Part shown: piece after piece, positions 38,400 to 51,207 of the stretch | How positions within the stretch are numbered: the stretch's first letter is position 1 | Layout: each line of letters starts with the position of its first letter | Assembly (NCBI GenBank): GCA_963969395.1 | Contig: OZ017800.1 | Coordinates: forward strand, 12,060,479-12,124,478 | Direction of reading: 5' to 3' | Length of the DNA: 64,000 nt | From: Pseudoscleropodium purum | Taxonomy: Eukaryota > Streptophyta > Bryopsida > Hypnales > Brachytheciaceae | Notes under the pieces: generated by a model | Databases searched by the model: none | What the model was told of the DNA's origin: nothing | What the model saw: only the letters and a program-made list of their open reading frames with translations | Made by a program: the position numbers and the translations under genes

Positions 38400-39290
38400 G
38401 ATTTTAAATGTCTTAAACCTCTAAATGTCTAAAGCCCTAAATTTGGGTGTCAACAATATTTTGAAGTTAATAAAACCTTATTAAATTACTAATTTTAGTA
38501 GTATATTTTTGGAATGTTTTTTAAGTCTATTTTTGGCATCAAAAATCCAATTTTGAAAAAGATTGATTATAAATTTTCTATTTGAAGTTTTGAACAAAGG
38601 TGTTCATTGCAAATCTTGATCTTTCAGGGTTGAGGGCTTTTGGAAATGAGCCTCAATACACTAGATTTGGGAGAAAAAAATCGCATGAGGAATTCATTTA
38701 AGAAAATTGTGGTATATATTTTGAGAAGATATAAATTGATTAGAGTTATGCATATTGTCCCCTTTAACCTCGCATTTTTTTGGTGATCATTTTTTTAGAG
38801 TTGACAAGTGAAAAGAAGATTGAAAGACTAAAAATCACTTTCACAATTTTAATCACTAAATGCCAAGGCACCAAATTTGGATGTCAATAAAACTTTGAAA
38901 TTAAATAAAAACCTCATCAAGTTACCATTTTTAGTAGGATTTTTTTAGACAAATTCTTTTTGAAGTCTAATTTTAGCATCAAAAATCTGATTTTGAAAAT
39001 GAATGATTATGATTTTTTTTATTTAAGATTTTGTGAAAGGGTGTCCATTGCAAATCTTGATTTTCTAGTTTTGAAGGCTTTTGGAAATGAGGCACAAATA
39101 CATTAGACCTTGAAGAAAAATCACATTACTATTTCTTTTAAAAAAAATATAGAATAGATTTTGTAAAGACAGAAATTGATGGACGTTATATATGTTATGT
39201 CCTTTTACCTCATATTTTTGATGACCTCAATTTAGATTTGACATGTGAAGAGGATTGAAAGACTTCAAATCACTTTCACAATTTTAACAC
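38400..39290. repeat. Tandem duplication, two copies of about 440 bp
   Basis: CTAAATGTCTAAAGCCCTAAATTTGG near 38413 and CTAAATGCCAAGGCACCAAATTTGG near 38857 open two parallel copies. They stay alignable through AGCATCAAAAATC, CATTGCAAATCTTGAT, GGCTTTTGGAAATGAG and ACTTTCACAATTTTAA. Confidence 0.82.
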
Positions 39291-39690
39291 CCTCATGATC
39301 AAACATTATAATAATTCAATCCATTAGTGATATTGTTTTATTTTGTTTTCTTATGTGATCTTCAACATGTCTAGTTTGAATATGTACAATTATAATTCCA
39401 AAAAAATTGATAAAACTTATCAAAATATTGATTTTTTGTTCAATTTTGAGCAAATTCCACAAACACCTTTGACATTTATATAGGGGTTAATACCCTCATG
39501 ATCAAACATTATAATCTTTCAATGCAGAAGTGATATTGTTGTATTTTCTTTTCTCATGTGATCTCTAACATGTCTAATTTGAATATATATGGTTATAAAT
39601 TTTTTTTTGAATTGATAAAATTTATCAATTGTTGTCTTTTTGTTCAATTTAGAACAAACTTTAAGAAGCTCAAAAAAGTTCTTGGGCATT
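39288..39690. repeat. Second tandem duplication, two copies of about 200 bp
   Basis: ACCCTCATGATCAAACATTA recurs at about 39290 and 39490, followed in both by GTGATATTGTT, CATGTGATCT or TATGTGATCT, and CAACATGTCTA or TAACATGTCTA. It directly abuts the 440-bp duplication. Confidence 0.82.
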
Positions 39691-39691
39691 T

Positions 39692-40367
39692 AAAAGTTAT
39701 GCTTGACTATAAAAATGTAGTTCCAATAATCTATTTTTAATTTATTTTTATTTTTATCAAAACTATTAAAATTATAGTTTTTGTAACACCTTGAAGGTAG
39801 CATCTTGAAAGCTTCAAATACTTTTTTACTTTTCTATGGAATTTGTCTCAGAGTGAAGTCAAGGAGTGCACTCAAAGTCAAATCTACAAAGGATGCTCTA
39901 GACACTATTTTTTTCTTCTACAATACATCAAATTTTTTATTTAGTATATTCCACACTAATTATTCTAAAGACATACTATTCTAGACTACTTCTTGCCATA
40001 GTTGTAGCACGTAGCATTCATGGTGTCATTATTATATAAGACATTGTAATTTTCATGCTAGCTAATTATCTACCCATACTAAATAACCATTTTGGTGTAG
40101 TATACTTGTCCAACTTTGCCGACATATGCAATCACTGTGATCTTAGTAGAAATTACATACAAGTCAACTAGAATTGCCAATATTTTTTACATAGTAGAAA
40201 GTCCATGAAGTAATAACCCTAGAACTAGATGAGAATATTACATTAGGGAGGTTCTTCATTTAGAAAAGGATTGCAACATTAATGACATTTGAATATTTTT
40301 TAGTGGGATGCAATTTTGTGGTGCTTTTCAATTGAGGTCAATTGTGATCACATTCATAAGAGTGACA
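39692..40367. other. AT-rich intergenic DNA, no gene seen
   Basis: No exon or bounded repeat was recognised. Confidence 0.4.
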
Positions 40368-40639
40368 CATTAGAAGATTTTTTTTGGGGGCCAAGAGGGC
40401 CATTTCAAGTTGGTATTCCTCATAGTTCCCCCCACAGTAAAAAGAATGCCACGTTGTTAGAAAAAAAATTGAAAATGAAAAAAATGTTTTAAAATTTTTA
40501 GTTTTAATTTTTTTTTTTTCAAAAATGATGTGGTAGTCGTTTTGTCATGTCAAGCATTAGGTTTTGGCCGGTGAATTCACAAAGTCAGAAAACATTAGGG
40601 AACTCACAATCCTCTAAGACTCCAAAAATCTTCTAATTG
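40368..40639. mobile_element. TIR element family T2, copy 2, about 270 bp, opposite orientation
   Basis: The ends CATTAGAAGATTTTTTTTGG and CCAAAAATCTTCTAATTG are inverted. The interior, read on the minus strand, has a TGACATGACAAAACGACTAC block followed by a T-rich stretch. This corresponds to TGACATGGCTGAGACC in 46318-46547. Confidence 0.7.
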
Positions 40640-41084
40640 CTAGATTCCAAATTCAATGAATTTTTCTTTTCTTTTTTTACTTATTTTATATATCTTCAAT
40701 GCAGTTGGGATCAAAGAAATAATATCACTTTAGAGAGGTTATTGGATAACATATTTTCATTTTGTAGAAGTTCTATTATATCTCTTTAGGTCCTTCCATA
40801 TGGTTGTCCTTTGGCTACTTGAACAAAGGGAGCTTTTGAAAGCCATAACCAATTTAGTAGTATACTTTGATCATTGCCTTGAAGCTACATTAAATGGTGA
40901 AAAATATTTTACACCCAACAATAGAAACTTCATCAATAGCTAAGTGAAGTGGACAACTAGAACGTCAATGTGATTATAGGAGCCGACCCATTTCTAATCA
41001 CACACACACCCTCCCCCATTTCCAACCTATAGGATGTTCTATTTTTTTGAAGTTATGGCATGCTTTTTAAAGTTGTGGCACATG

Positions 41085-41370
41085 ATGATTGGTTGTAAGG
41101 CTCTCAATATTGCAATCAGCCCTTGGTTGATTTGCAACCAAGCCTATGGTTGAAAATAGAAAAGTCTATATGACTAATATAGGTTGTATAGTATAGTTTG
41201 AATAAAAAATTCACAATAATTATATTTTGAGTTAAAAAAATTCTGGAAAATTATACAATCCTTCCAAACTCTATTTCTATATAAGGGAAAATTTTTGCAC
41301 TTAGGAAATACGCCTTCTACATGTCCATAATTGCTTAAGCGGTTGGAAATGGGTTGGCTCCCCTAGTATG
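41085..41370 (-). repeat. Dispersed repeat family R1, copy 3, inverted
   Basis: On the minus strand it reads in the same order as 3985-4325: the GCTTAAGCAATTATG-type start, GTGCAAAAATTTTCCC, TATAGAAATAGAGTTT and GCCTTACAACCAATCATCATG. Confidence 0.65.
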
Positions 41371-41409
41371 AAGGCAATGGAGACGAAGGTTGAACTAAGT
41401 TATGGACTA

Positions 41410-41470
41410 GGTAATTGATATGCAAACCCTAGTTATGGGAAATAACCCTGGGTTGCATATCAATTACCGG
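41410..41470. repeat. Perfect-stem hairpin, 16-bp arms with an imperfect extension
   Basis: GGTAATTGATATGCAA is mirrored exactly by TTGCATATCAATTACC. The inner part ACCCTAGTTAT against ATAACCCTGGGT continues the stem with small mismatches around a short loop. A tiny foldback element or a structured transcript are both possible. Confidence 0.75.
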
Positions 41471-41654
41471 ATGTAATAATCAAAAAACTTATCATTTCAT
41501 AATAAAGATTGAGTGACTCTAGGATTGGACACCCTAATTTACAAATAATTATATAGATGATTAATCAAAAACTGAAAAAACCCAATGGCAATCAATTAAC
41601 TCAAACAGCAAATATCATTTCACAATCTACCATCACGTTAAACATGTACTAAGG

Positions 41655-41880
41655 GGCATATTTGATTGACATAGATAAAAAGGTTGAGGTAGGAGAGGTT
41701 GTATTTATAATGAAAGTCATTATCTGTCATGAATTCTAAAAGGATACGGGACAATTTGAAGATGAAAACTAGGTATGAGTAGTTGAACTTTTACTCATCT
41801 TAATTTACATATCCCACATGGGTTGTTTTACCTCCTATCACCCACTTATATAAAAAACTTGTCTCCTACCTATACTTGGC
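41655..41880 (-). repeat. Partial relative of the 12.5 kb foldback element
   Basis: Reversed, it contains TTTTATATAAGTGGG, GGAGGTAAAACAACCCATG and AGTAAAAGTTCAACTACTCA. These align with 12475-12560. Confidence 0.65.
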
Positions 41881-42002
41881 TTGCGAAAGTGATTATTTTA
41901 TTTTTCAAAGATCTAATCCTAATCCAAGATTATAAATGACTTTAGAATCATTATGGAGTATAAAGTCCAACATTGAATACAAGTTCTAGTAGGTGCTAGT
42001 AA

Positions 42003-42897
42003 AGGCGGATTTACACTAGGGTCCAAGTCCAAGAAACTCTAAAATCGAGCAATCCTATTGATTAAGAGTTGGAAATTGGACCCAAAGTGTTTACACTAGG
42101 GTTCGGTCCGAAATTTGCTGAAATGACATGGTGCTTGTGGTACAGATTTGGAGGGAAATTTTTGGACCCAAGCTTGGTCTCAAGGGCCTCAAAGGAGAGC
42201 ACCAATTCTGTAGAACCAATTTCCTATTGCGGGTCCAATTCACATTAGATGCAATTTCTGGCTTGGACAAAGCTATGAATTACTATTGCTGAAAATGAAT
42301 AAATTTAATAAATAATTAAAAAATCAAACCAAATATTTTAAACTTTATTACTAATCTTAAATAATACTAAATCTGATGTGGGCTGATGTGGCGGTCTTGT
42401 AGTCACATCAAATTGGAAATTAATTAATTATTAATTAATTATTAAAAAATATTTTAATAAACAAAATTTTAATAGTTTAATAATTTAATAGTTTTGTTAT
42501 TGGTTTTAAAAAACAAAATTATTTTATTGAAAAACCATTATTTAATTATTTTAAAATATATATGTATTTCATATTTTCTTAAAACACCAAATTGGAACTT
42601 AGATTGGAAATTAATTTTTAATTAATTTTTTTAATAAAATAATGTTATTTTAATATTGTTTTGAAAGTTTTGAAAAATTTTAACATTTATTTATTTTTAA
42701 ATTAAAAAATTATTATTTTGTATGTTTTTTACAAACACCGAAGTTAGACCCAAGTTGTTTACATTTGGGTCCAAGTCCAATTTCTAACAAATTTTGTTAA
42801 TGAGCTATTTGGGTTCGATAAGGAGTTTCTTGAGTCCAAAATGGGAGGTTCTTGGACCCATGAATTCTTGGTTTTGGACCCTAGTGTAAATCCACCC
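42003..42897. mobile_element. PIF/Harbinger-like non-autonomous element, 895 bp
   Basis: The left end AGGCGGATTTACACTAGGGT and following CCAAGTCCAAGAA mirror the right end through TTCTTGGTTTTGGACC and CTAGTGTAAATCCACCC, an inverted repeat of about 30 bp. It is flanked by direct TAA at 42000-42002 and 42898-42900, the 3-bp TWA target of PIF/Harbinger elements. Secondary copies of the terminal motif lie inside at about 42082-42110 (TTTACACTAGGGTTCGGTCC) and 42752-42785 (TTTACATTTGGGTCCAAGTC). No transposase frame is present. Confidence 0.85.
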
Positions 42898-42900
42898 TAA

Positions 42901-44573
42901 GGCTACAGGAAGGGGCTCCAAAACAATTACAATACATGTTGGGCCTACTATCTAACATGCTAATATTTTGCAATTGGCTTTAGTAGGTATTAATAAAGCT
43001 AACAGAAGAAGCTCCATGTTATGGACCAAAAGTTGCCTCCTCGTTTCCAATAACTTACTGCCATGTGTACAAAAATGGATTGCATGATGATTATGTGAAT
43101 GTTATGGCAGTCTCCTTCAACTTTTCCCAATCTAAAAGCATTTAGGTGCAGGCACCAATAACCAACCACGCCTAGTACCCAACCTGGAAAATGTGCTATT
43201 TCCAACTTTAGCCAGATCTCAAACTTGAAATTTGTTTTTTATGTCCTTTTCAAAGTTGGAACCAATAAGGTTAAGACATGTTACCTAAAGAAGTGAGCAA
43301 GAAAGTATAGTCTTGAATTGATCGGAATTGAAAGACTCTATACATTGCTTATGGTAGCTGACTCATTTCTGACCTAGGATCCATTCCCATCATATAGGCT
43401 ACACTCTTTTCTAGTGAGTCATGTCTATGGCTCTTGAAGGTTGTATGTTTCAAAAAAACTAACTAATTGTCTGAGACTCCAAGGGACTGAGTATCCACTA
43501 TGTTACACTTTGACTGAGCCTTAACTTAGACCTAAGGCTTTTTTTGATTAATAAGTTGGGGGTCATCCTCGGTTTCCTCAGTCACTGAATTTGTTCCTTT
43601 TTGTGTCTAGGTACACTCAATTTTTATCCTCATTTTGACAGTTCCCTGGTTACTTTTTATCATAACATAGTTATGGTTCCAGTGTCTGGAAACTGCATTG
43701 AACTACACGTAGTTCAATTTGCTTGTTGTATTGAACTCCAATAGCACACTTGCTAGTTGCTTCCCATTTTGTGTACATTGTATCTATGTGTGGTTTAGGA
43801 TGCTTGGCTTTGCCTAGAGAGTTGTGTTAACCCCTCAAGGGCCAAGGGGCCACATCAATGTATGAGGAAAATTGGGAGGGTGGTGGTGGTGGTGGTTTTA
43901 CAAGTTAACTTGGAAAGGTTCAATTTGGAAAAAAAAAAGACCTAAGGGATGTGCATCCATAATGAATCTTCAGTTCTCAAAATGTGACACTTATGTTGAG
44001 ATTGAAATGTGACATGAAAACCAATACAAAAGGCACAATATCAGAATTTGAGAGTGTACGAAAGTTTGGGGTTGATTTTTAGTACTTGATTATAGGTAGG
44101 TACGTGTATACATCATTGTTGTCCAAAATGTAACACTAAAGACCTAGATATTGACACAAGATGTAAAATATAAGAACATGATGGTGAGAACGAACCTACT
44201 ATTGATATTTGTTGCATGTACAAATTATACTTTGAAGTTTCATAATTAACTTATATTGTATACTAATTGAGGGTATTGGAATCCTCTTTCAATTGCCAAT
44301 AAGATTATAATCAATAAAAATAATCTATATTTAATAATTATAAATATGTTCAATTGAAATTAGTATAATTTATGGATGTGCAATTATCTTACTTGACATG
44401 ACAAAACACATGCAAAATAACTATAGTAGATGTAAGTTTTTCACAAAATGGTTTCAATGATATAGTTTGGATTGAAGTAGCCTTTCTCCTACATACGTTG
44501 CTTCTTTGCTAGGTTTATTCATGAGTAATATTTCTGGAGATCAGATCATTGATTATGAGAGAAATATATATGA
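42901..44573. other. Intergenic DNA, no gene seen
   Basis: A T1-like left terminus (TTAACCCCTCAAGGGCC) near 43828 has no matching right end that I can find. A short GGT run follows near 43880. Confidence 0.4.
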
Positions 44574-44930
44574 TTAATCCCTAAAGGTCCAAGGTAAATT
44601 CGGGCAAAAATTGTCAAAAATTGTGTTATTTGGGGCAACAAGAAAATAAAATAAAATTGAATTGTGCAAACTCTTAATAGACTATCATGGGAACATACAA
44701 AAAAAAATTTAGAAACTTTGACCACATAGATTGAAAGATTGTAACATTTCAAGTTAGAAGAAAAATTTTCTTTTTGACCTTCCCTCATAAGGTCAACAAA
44801 CTTTAACTCCTCCTAAAGTGAGAGTTTTGTACTATAAATGATATGTTTTTTTTAATAGTTGCATCCTACATCATGCTAGTTATATATTTGCCAAATTTCA
44901 AGAATAGAGGAGGAATTTTGCAAAAGATGG
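44574..44930. mobile_element. TIR element family T1, copy 3, truncated
   Basis: The left end TTAATCCCTAAAGGTCC and the interior (AGATTGAAAGATTGTAACAT, TTATATATTTGCCAAATTTC) align with the minus strand of 47865-48410. The right terminus is absent. Confidence 0.7.
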
Positions 44931-45459
44931 CAAAATAATCCAATCAACATCAATTTTTTTGGGCAACACAACTTTTGATTTGGACATTGGATTGAATTTC
45001 TTTTTTTCATTCCCACATGAAGGGGATGGACATCTCCATCTTGTATCAAAAACATCCTTTCAATTTTTAACTTCACAATCACCTACCCGAAAACTCAAAT
45101 ATCCATGGAACAAGCACTTTGTTTTTAACCTTGTAACAACACTATACACCTAAAAGGTCTAGTGGATGACTTCACTCTTAACAATAAAAACAAAGAATGC
45201 ACCTATTGGTCCACTAATCAAAGTATTTGGGTGACTACTTTGGTTACGAGGGTATGCAATATCCTTCTAGAGTTAAAAGAAGTCACCAAAAAATTGAACC
45301 AATGAAACAATTGAGCATGTAATTTGACCAAATCTTTTTCCCTAAAACAATTATTTGAAATGGTTTACTAAACTAGCTAGTGTAAACCAACCCCCTCAAT
45401 CCTCATCCCAAAGTTTCTAGGGTTTTTTTTTCCGAGGGCTCATGATCAAAGAAAGCCCC

Positions 45460-45965
45460 CTTGATTTTATGTTGTGTTAAGTTCATATTCTTCACCTCTT
45501 CTAGCTACTTTAGGGGCCCCTAATTGCAAGTGTAAATTCCAAATTTCCAAATTTTATGATGTGTTTTCATTGCAAATATATAGCTCATGTGTTTTCCCTA
45601 GGGATAAAACCAGAGTCAAAGGAGGGGTCAATTCACCCCAACCTAATAATTCCCAACTTAAGTTCATGATCAGGTCACGAATTGGATGTTGAAAAATTGG
45701 AAGTACCCCAATATTTCAGCCAGGGAGGATTGACCCCTCTATTGCCTCACCAGAGGGTAAATGTCAAAAATTGTCCGCTATTTTGTGCCACTGAAATTTT
45801 GTATTTCATCATGTCCATGCACAAATTAGGGGGCCTCTGATTGCAAATATGAATTCAGAATTTGCAAATTTTATCATATGTGGCAAATAAGAAAATTTTG
45901 GGGTTTTCTACAAGGGTCTAACATATGGGGGCAATAGAGGGGTCAATCCTCCCTGAAAGCCACAA
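45460..45965. repeat. Dispersed repeat family R2, two further copies
   Basis: TTCATATTCTTCACCTCTTC, GGGGCCCCTAATTGCAAGTG and CATGTGTTTTCCCTAGGGAT match 13555-13815. A second partial unit (GGGGGCCTCTGATTGCAAAT, GAATTCAGAATTTGCAAATT) starts near 45828. Confidence 0.65.
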
Positions 45966-46317
45966 GGCAATTCAGGAGAGGACAAATTTAGCACTACAAA
46001 GTTCAATGAGTCCCCACTTTTAAAAGATTTGCAGAAATAGGGGTCACTCCCTTTGGTCCCATGCAACCACAGTTTTCTTTGAATGGAACTACTAGTGTCA
46101 CTGTTTCTTTGGGCATGACAAAATCACAACTGAAGAAGAATTCTTCACATCCTATAAACAGTATGAAGTTAAAGCATTGTGTATGGCCGGCATGTGATGA
46201 GGCAACCCGTGGCTTTCCCATTGCAAACGGAGTGGCCATTCTCATTTATTAAGGGTTGACTAAAATCACAACAATTTCCGGTTTGTTGACATGATTCAAG
46301 TTGCAAGACGAAGAAGT

Positions 46318-46547
46318 CATTAGAAGATTTTTGAGGCCTCGAGATGCCTGCGAGTTATCACAACCTGTGAACGCAAGGAACAGGTTCAGCGTAGTGGTCT
46401 GACATGGCTGAGACCTTGCTACGTCATTGACCAATTTTTTTTTTTAAAAGAAAATTCTGACAGTGGGTTGTTCCCCTCGCTTCAGGGAACAACTGCGGGG
46501 GAACAGGCTCGGAACAGGCTTCTGGATCCCCCAAAACTCTTCTAATG
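46318..46547. mobile_element. TIR element family T2, copy 3, 230 bp
   Basis: CATTAGAAGATTTTTGAGGCC mirrors GGATCCCCCAAAACTCTTCTAATG. The interior matches 14476-14802 (GAGTTATCACA, GAACAGG, TGGCTGAGACCTTGCTAC, GGCTTCTGGA). Confidence 0.82.
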
Positions 46548-46754
46548 GCATGACAAACAATCACTTTGGAGGAGAATTGCTGCTGGGTAGATTATTGTTA
46601 GCTGGTGGAGTTGGGAAACGAAGAAGAAAAGGCGGTTCAGTTGCTGCAATTCGAAAATTTGGAGAAATTTAATAAAAAGAATTTTAAAAAACTGTTTAAT
46701 ATTTTTTATTTGAAGTGAAAAAATAGGCAAATAAACTTCGTACTTGAAAAATCG

Positions 46755-47697
46755 ATTCAAGATCCGGATAAAACTCTAAAGTTCCATGACTATGTTTTCA
46801 CCAAAAATGCTTGAAAACAACTTTTGCTATTTTTAGTACAAGTACCAAGTTTTTGCAAAATAAACACTTTTTTGACATACGTAACCATAGGATCTTGTAT
46901 TATGTAGTATCAAAAATATGTGATAAAAATTTCAGGCATTTTCATTGCGTGGATTGCAAGATTTAAGCATTCAAATTCACTATAATATTTCTTTTGCCTT
47001 ACAAAAAGCAGGGCACCTGCACCTTACAAGCTTACTTTTTTATGAAAAAGTGACCAAAATGGTGGTGCTTCTTTGAATTATTTTCCTAAACAAGTTGGCC
47101 ACATGCTTGAAAAATTTCAGATCATTCGGAATTGTACAACATATAGGAAAAAAATAGTAATTAGATAATACTAGAGAATGATTCAAAATATTAAATTATT
47201 AAGAATTTAATATGGAATTGAAAAATACCAATTCCAATGGATGCAATATTTTAATAAACAATTGTCATCCTATGATTTTATTTTATTTTCAAAAATACTT
47301 AAAATTAGGAAAGATAAAGGATTTCAAAGTTTATTTTAGAGTAGGGAATCCATAGTTGCCTATATAGAAAAAAATCCTCATAACTTTTGACTCATTGATC
47401 AAAATGGAATGATTCAAAGCTTTCCACATATGTATAACTTTAGAAAACCAATTTCAAATTTTAATTTTTGAAAAAAGAGATTTTTTATTTATTTGTCCAA
47501 TTACAAAAAAATAACATATTAGGCTATAACTTCAACTTATAATTCTAAATGTCATCAAATTTTGAGCATATGAAAGATATTCCTTGTTTCCACCTTCTAT
47601 TAAAATTTGCGCCAAAAATATAGAAACCTCTAGTCACATGCACCTACCCAAAATTCCTATATAATCAATAAACGCAACTTGGTCTTTTAGGGGTTAA
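46755..47697. mobile_element. TIR element family T1, copy 4, about 940 bp, left end decayed
   Basis: The interior (TATGTTTTCACCAAAAATGC, GTAACCATAGGATCTTGTA, GGAATGATTCAAAGCTTTCC) aligns throughout with 16863-17794. The right end GGTCTTTTAGGGGTTAA is kept. The left end is eroded. Confidence 0.8.
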
Positions 47698-47864
47698 AAA
47701 AAATAGTTAGTAAAACTTGAAAAGTATTGTGAACATTGATAATAAACACTCATTTGAATTTTGTCCCATTTTTATTAGTTTTTTTGAGGGGTATTGAAAG
47801 TATTAAGGATTTGGTGATGATTTTTTTTAATGCATGTTATCATCAAATGATTCTATCGTGAATG

Positions 47865-48410
47865 TTTAACCTCTAAAGGACCAAGTGACTATTCAAGGTG
47901 TGAAAGAGATCTTATGTGGTTATGCACAAATTCAATTTTGGTGAAATATTCACAAATTTATGCATAATGTTTGAATTTGTTCTCCCAAGAGTAAATATAA
48001 ATTTTTTTATCAAGTGCCCAAATCCAAAGTTATGTTGCCTTAAACTTCTAGGGTAGCTTAAGTAGTTTCAAGTAGTATGTGCAAAACTCCTCTTTACTTC
48101 TAAAATTTGGCAAATATATAATTTATATGATATTATCAAATGCAAATGTCAAAGAAATAAACATGTGTAGTTAAAAAAATCTTACTCTAAGAGGAGTTTG
48201 TTGGCAAAGTTGGACAAAATTGGAAAAAAAATTCTTCTAACTTCAAACATTATAATCTTTCAATTCATACAATTAAAGTTTCTGAGTTTTTTTTTCCATA
48301 CAATTCCTACAGGAGGCTAGTTTATATTTGTACAAATGATTTAAAAAAAAAAAATTCTTTATATTTTTTTCATTGCCTCAAATGTGCCTTTTGTGGCCTT
48401 AAGGGGTTAA
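47865..48410. mobile_element. TIR element family T1, copy 5, about 545 bp, inverted
   Basis: TTTAACCTCTAAAGGACC mirrors GGCCTTAAGGGGTTAA. The interior, read on the minus strand, aligns with 44574-44930. The shorter length suggests an internal deletion relative to the 0.9 kb copies. Confidence 0.78.
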
Positions 48411-50097
48411 TGTGTCCTCTTAATTGCAAATAAGTCGACGTGAATATTAATTGCAATCAATGAAAGTTAAAAAAAACTTAGGAAGTTGCAATTGATACAA
48501 GTACCACATATAAGCAAGGAGAGACTTTAAAGAGAGAGGAGACTTTCTATACAACTACCTTGCTCTCTTTCTCTATGTGTTTAGACTTGCCACAAGAAAG
48601 GCTCGGAATTCAATAAATTTAGTAGAAATTTCAGTCTTTTAGTTTTTGCTCCTATCAACTTCAAATTGCTTTTAAAATTTCAATATTTTTACAATAATTC
48701 ATAAAATGGATAATAAACTATACTTCTTGTACTTCTAGCTTAGTAGTTTGATGTATAAAATTTTAAAAAGTCATGTCTAAAGTAAAAAGGATAGGTAATT
48801 TGGAACAAATGGAAAAAAAAGAATTAGTAAAATAGGAAATAGAGAGTAGCTTTCAAGCTTATGATTATGGATCTTCATTCATCAAAGTGCTCATTCGCAT
48901 GCTCATTCAACCCAATTCATTTTTTATAAGATTCAAGTTGTGAGTGTGACTCATTCTAACTTCCTTTACATGACACCCTCTAATGTAACTTCTATATTGT
49001 ATAAGATTCTTCAGAAAAAAATGTCTTCAATTAAAATCTAAATTCAAATATTGTGACTATCACATTTACTAATCTAACAACATTAAATGAGCAAATGCAA
49101 TAATATAGAGAAGGAAACAAGTTGAATATCAATACTTGCATTGCCTTTAGGGTATTTCTTTTTGAAGCACCAATACCACATTTTTCTCCCCTATGATGTC
49201 AAAAGAAGCATATGTGTACATCGCATTTACCTTGGTGCAACTCTAGGCATTGAAACTTGCAAGGCTTTTCTTGTAGCTCTTGTCTTGTACTTGTGTTAAA
49301 AGACATTGAATTTTTAATACTTCATTTTCAATTGCCTTCTTAATGTGAATTGCATGGTAATTCTATAGTATGACTCCTCTCCAATATGAAAACCATGATA
49401 AGAGTAAAGGTAGTCATTATAAGGATATCATGGTGTAATGAATTTCAAATTTCAATTTGTCAAATTATTGATTTACATAATAATTCATCAAGAGGTACTT
49501 TCTAGATGTTTCTTCAAAGAGATAATAGAATGTAGTAATAAATTTGGATTCTATAAATATGATTTTTAGTTTGGTTGTGTGCAAACTTTCTATAACATTT
49601 TATAATCAATTCCATACAATCTTCTTTGAGCTAGGGTGATTTGTTGGTTTTCAAATTGTAGTTATAACACTACCTTGTATAAATTTGAAAACTACATAAA
49701 TTTGTGATGCAAATTAAATAATATAATTCACAATACTTTAGATAAAATTAATCAATATTATGTAGTCTACACTATTGTCGTATCCTTGCAAATAGTGAGA
49801 TTGTCATCCACATTTCATTCATTTTTCATCTATATTTCATCCAAATGGTCAAACTAATTAGATTGTAGGGTTTAGGAATCCATAAAACTAGCAACACAAA
49901 TCAAAATAATTTGAATAGAATAGGTACACCTAACTATACACTGAAACTTGCCTGCCACTCCCATTAGTTCCCCTCCTCCTCTCTCAAGAAATTTGTGAGC
50001 CGTTGATTTTTTTGAAAAAAAATGCTTACCCTCAAAATTGACGTTGATTTCTCAAAAAATCACAAGATGTTGATCTTGTGAAATTTAATCAGAGCCA
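48411..50097. other. AT-rich intergenic DNA, no gene seen
   Basis: No exon, RNA gene or bounded element was recognised. Confidence 0.4.
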
Positions 50098-50275
50098 TTC
50101 AAATATAAAATACAAATACTGAATACGAATACGAATACGAGTACGAGCACTACATATGAGTACTAAATACGTATACTGAATATGAATATTAAATACACAT
50201 ACTGAATACGTGTACTGAATATGGATATTGAATACGAGTACTGAATACAGATACAATATTAGATACAAGATAAAT
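50098..50275. repeat. Degenerate minisatellite of GAATAC/GAATACGAATAC units
   Basis: About 175 bp is built from variants of (T/C)TGAATACGAATAC and AATACGAGTAC. A similar but more diverged pattern (ATATCTATATCC-type) occurs near 58200-58345. Confidence 0.75.
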
Positions 50276-51207
50276 TGTCCCATATTGTTTGTCAAGAACT
50301 TTGATTCTGAAGATTACAAAAGGAGGTAGGGGTGAGGGGGGGGGGAGGTGAGATAAAAAAGTTTAAATCAAATTCTAAATGATAGGTGGGGGTGAGTGGA
50401 GGTGGTAAAATAAAAATTGAGGGGGAGGAGTGCATAGTGACACAAAGTGTCACTATACACCTTGAGTGCCTAATAACTACATTTACACTATGTACACCTA
50501 ACTATGATTTGTTTCATGCCTAAAACGTTAAGCCTCTAAATAAATAATGATTGCATTTTTCAGCACTTTGAAAATTTATAGCTCATTCATGCTAAGGTAA
50601 ACTAGCCTATGACATAGAAAACACCCATCACACACCTAAAGAACCATCCATTAAAATCTTGCATCAACCTATAATAGATTTTTTTTAATAAATGAGATTT
50701 GGACTACATTAGGTTGAGTTTGTGGCTACAATCAATGTCTTCAATGATGATGATGGAGTCATTGGTGATTACAATAGGAAGTTCCACCTTTTGAATGTAA
50801 ATTCATCATACAAAGTGACTTTTTTAGGCCTCCATTTTGTGTTCATATTAGGAAATATTGTGAATGCTTTAGGTGAATAAGATGATCATTATGGATACAT
50901 TTTTTGTTGGTTTTGGGGTAGTCTAAAGATTCTTTGGACAAATTGGGCAACACACTTCTAAAATTAATAACAAATTCATACTTCTTAAAAAGAAATTGAA
51001 TTGCTCTATCTATTCTCATGTTTATCTTTACATGACAAGAAATTTTTAAATTTCAACAAAGCCAAGAAAGCAAACCAATCATTCTATTTGTGATAGGTTG
51101 GTTTATCTTGTGTCTCAAAAAAAAATTTGAATTTTTTTGGAATACCTTTATTACTCTCAACTAGTCCCCTCATCAAACACTTATCTAAAGAATTTTAAAT
51201 GTCTTTA

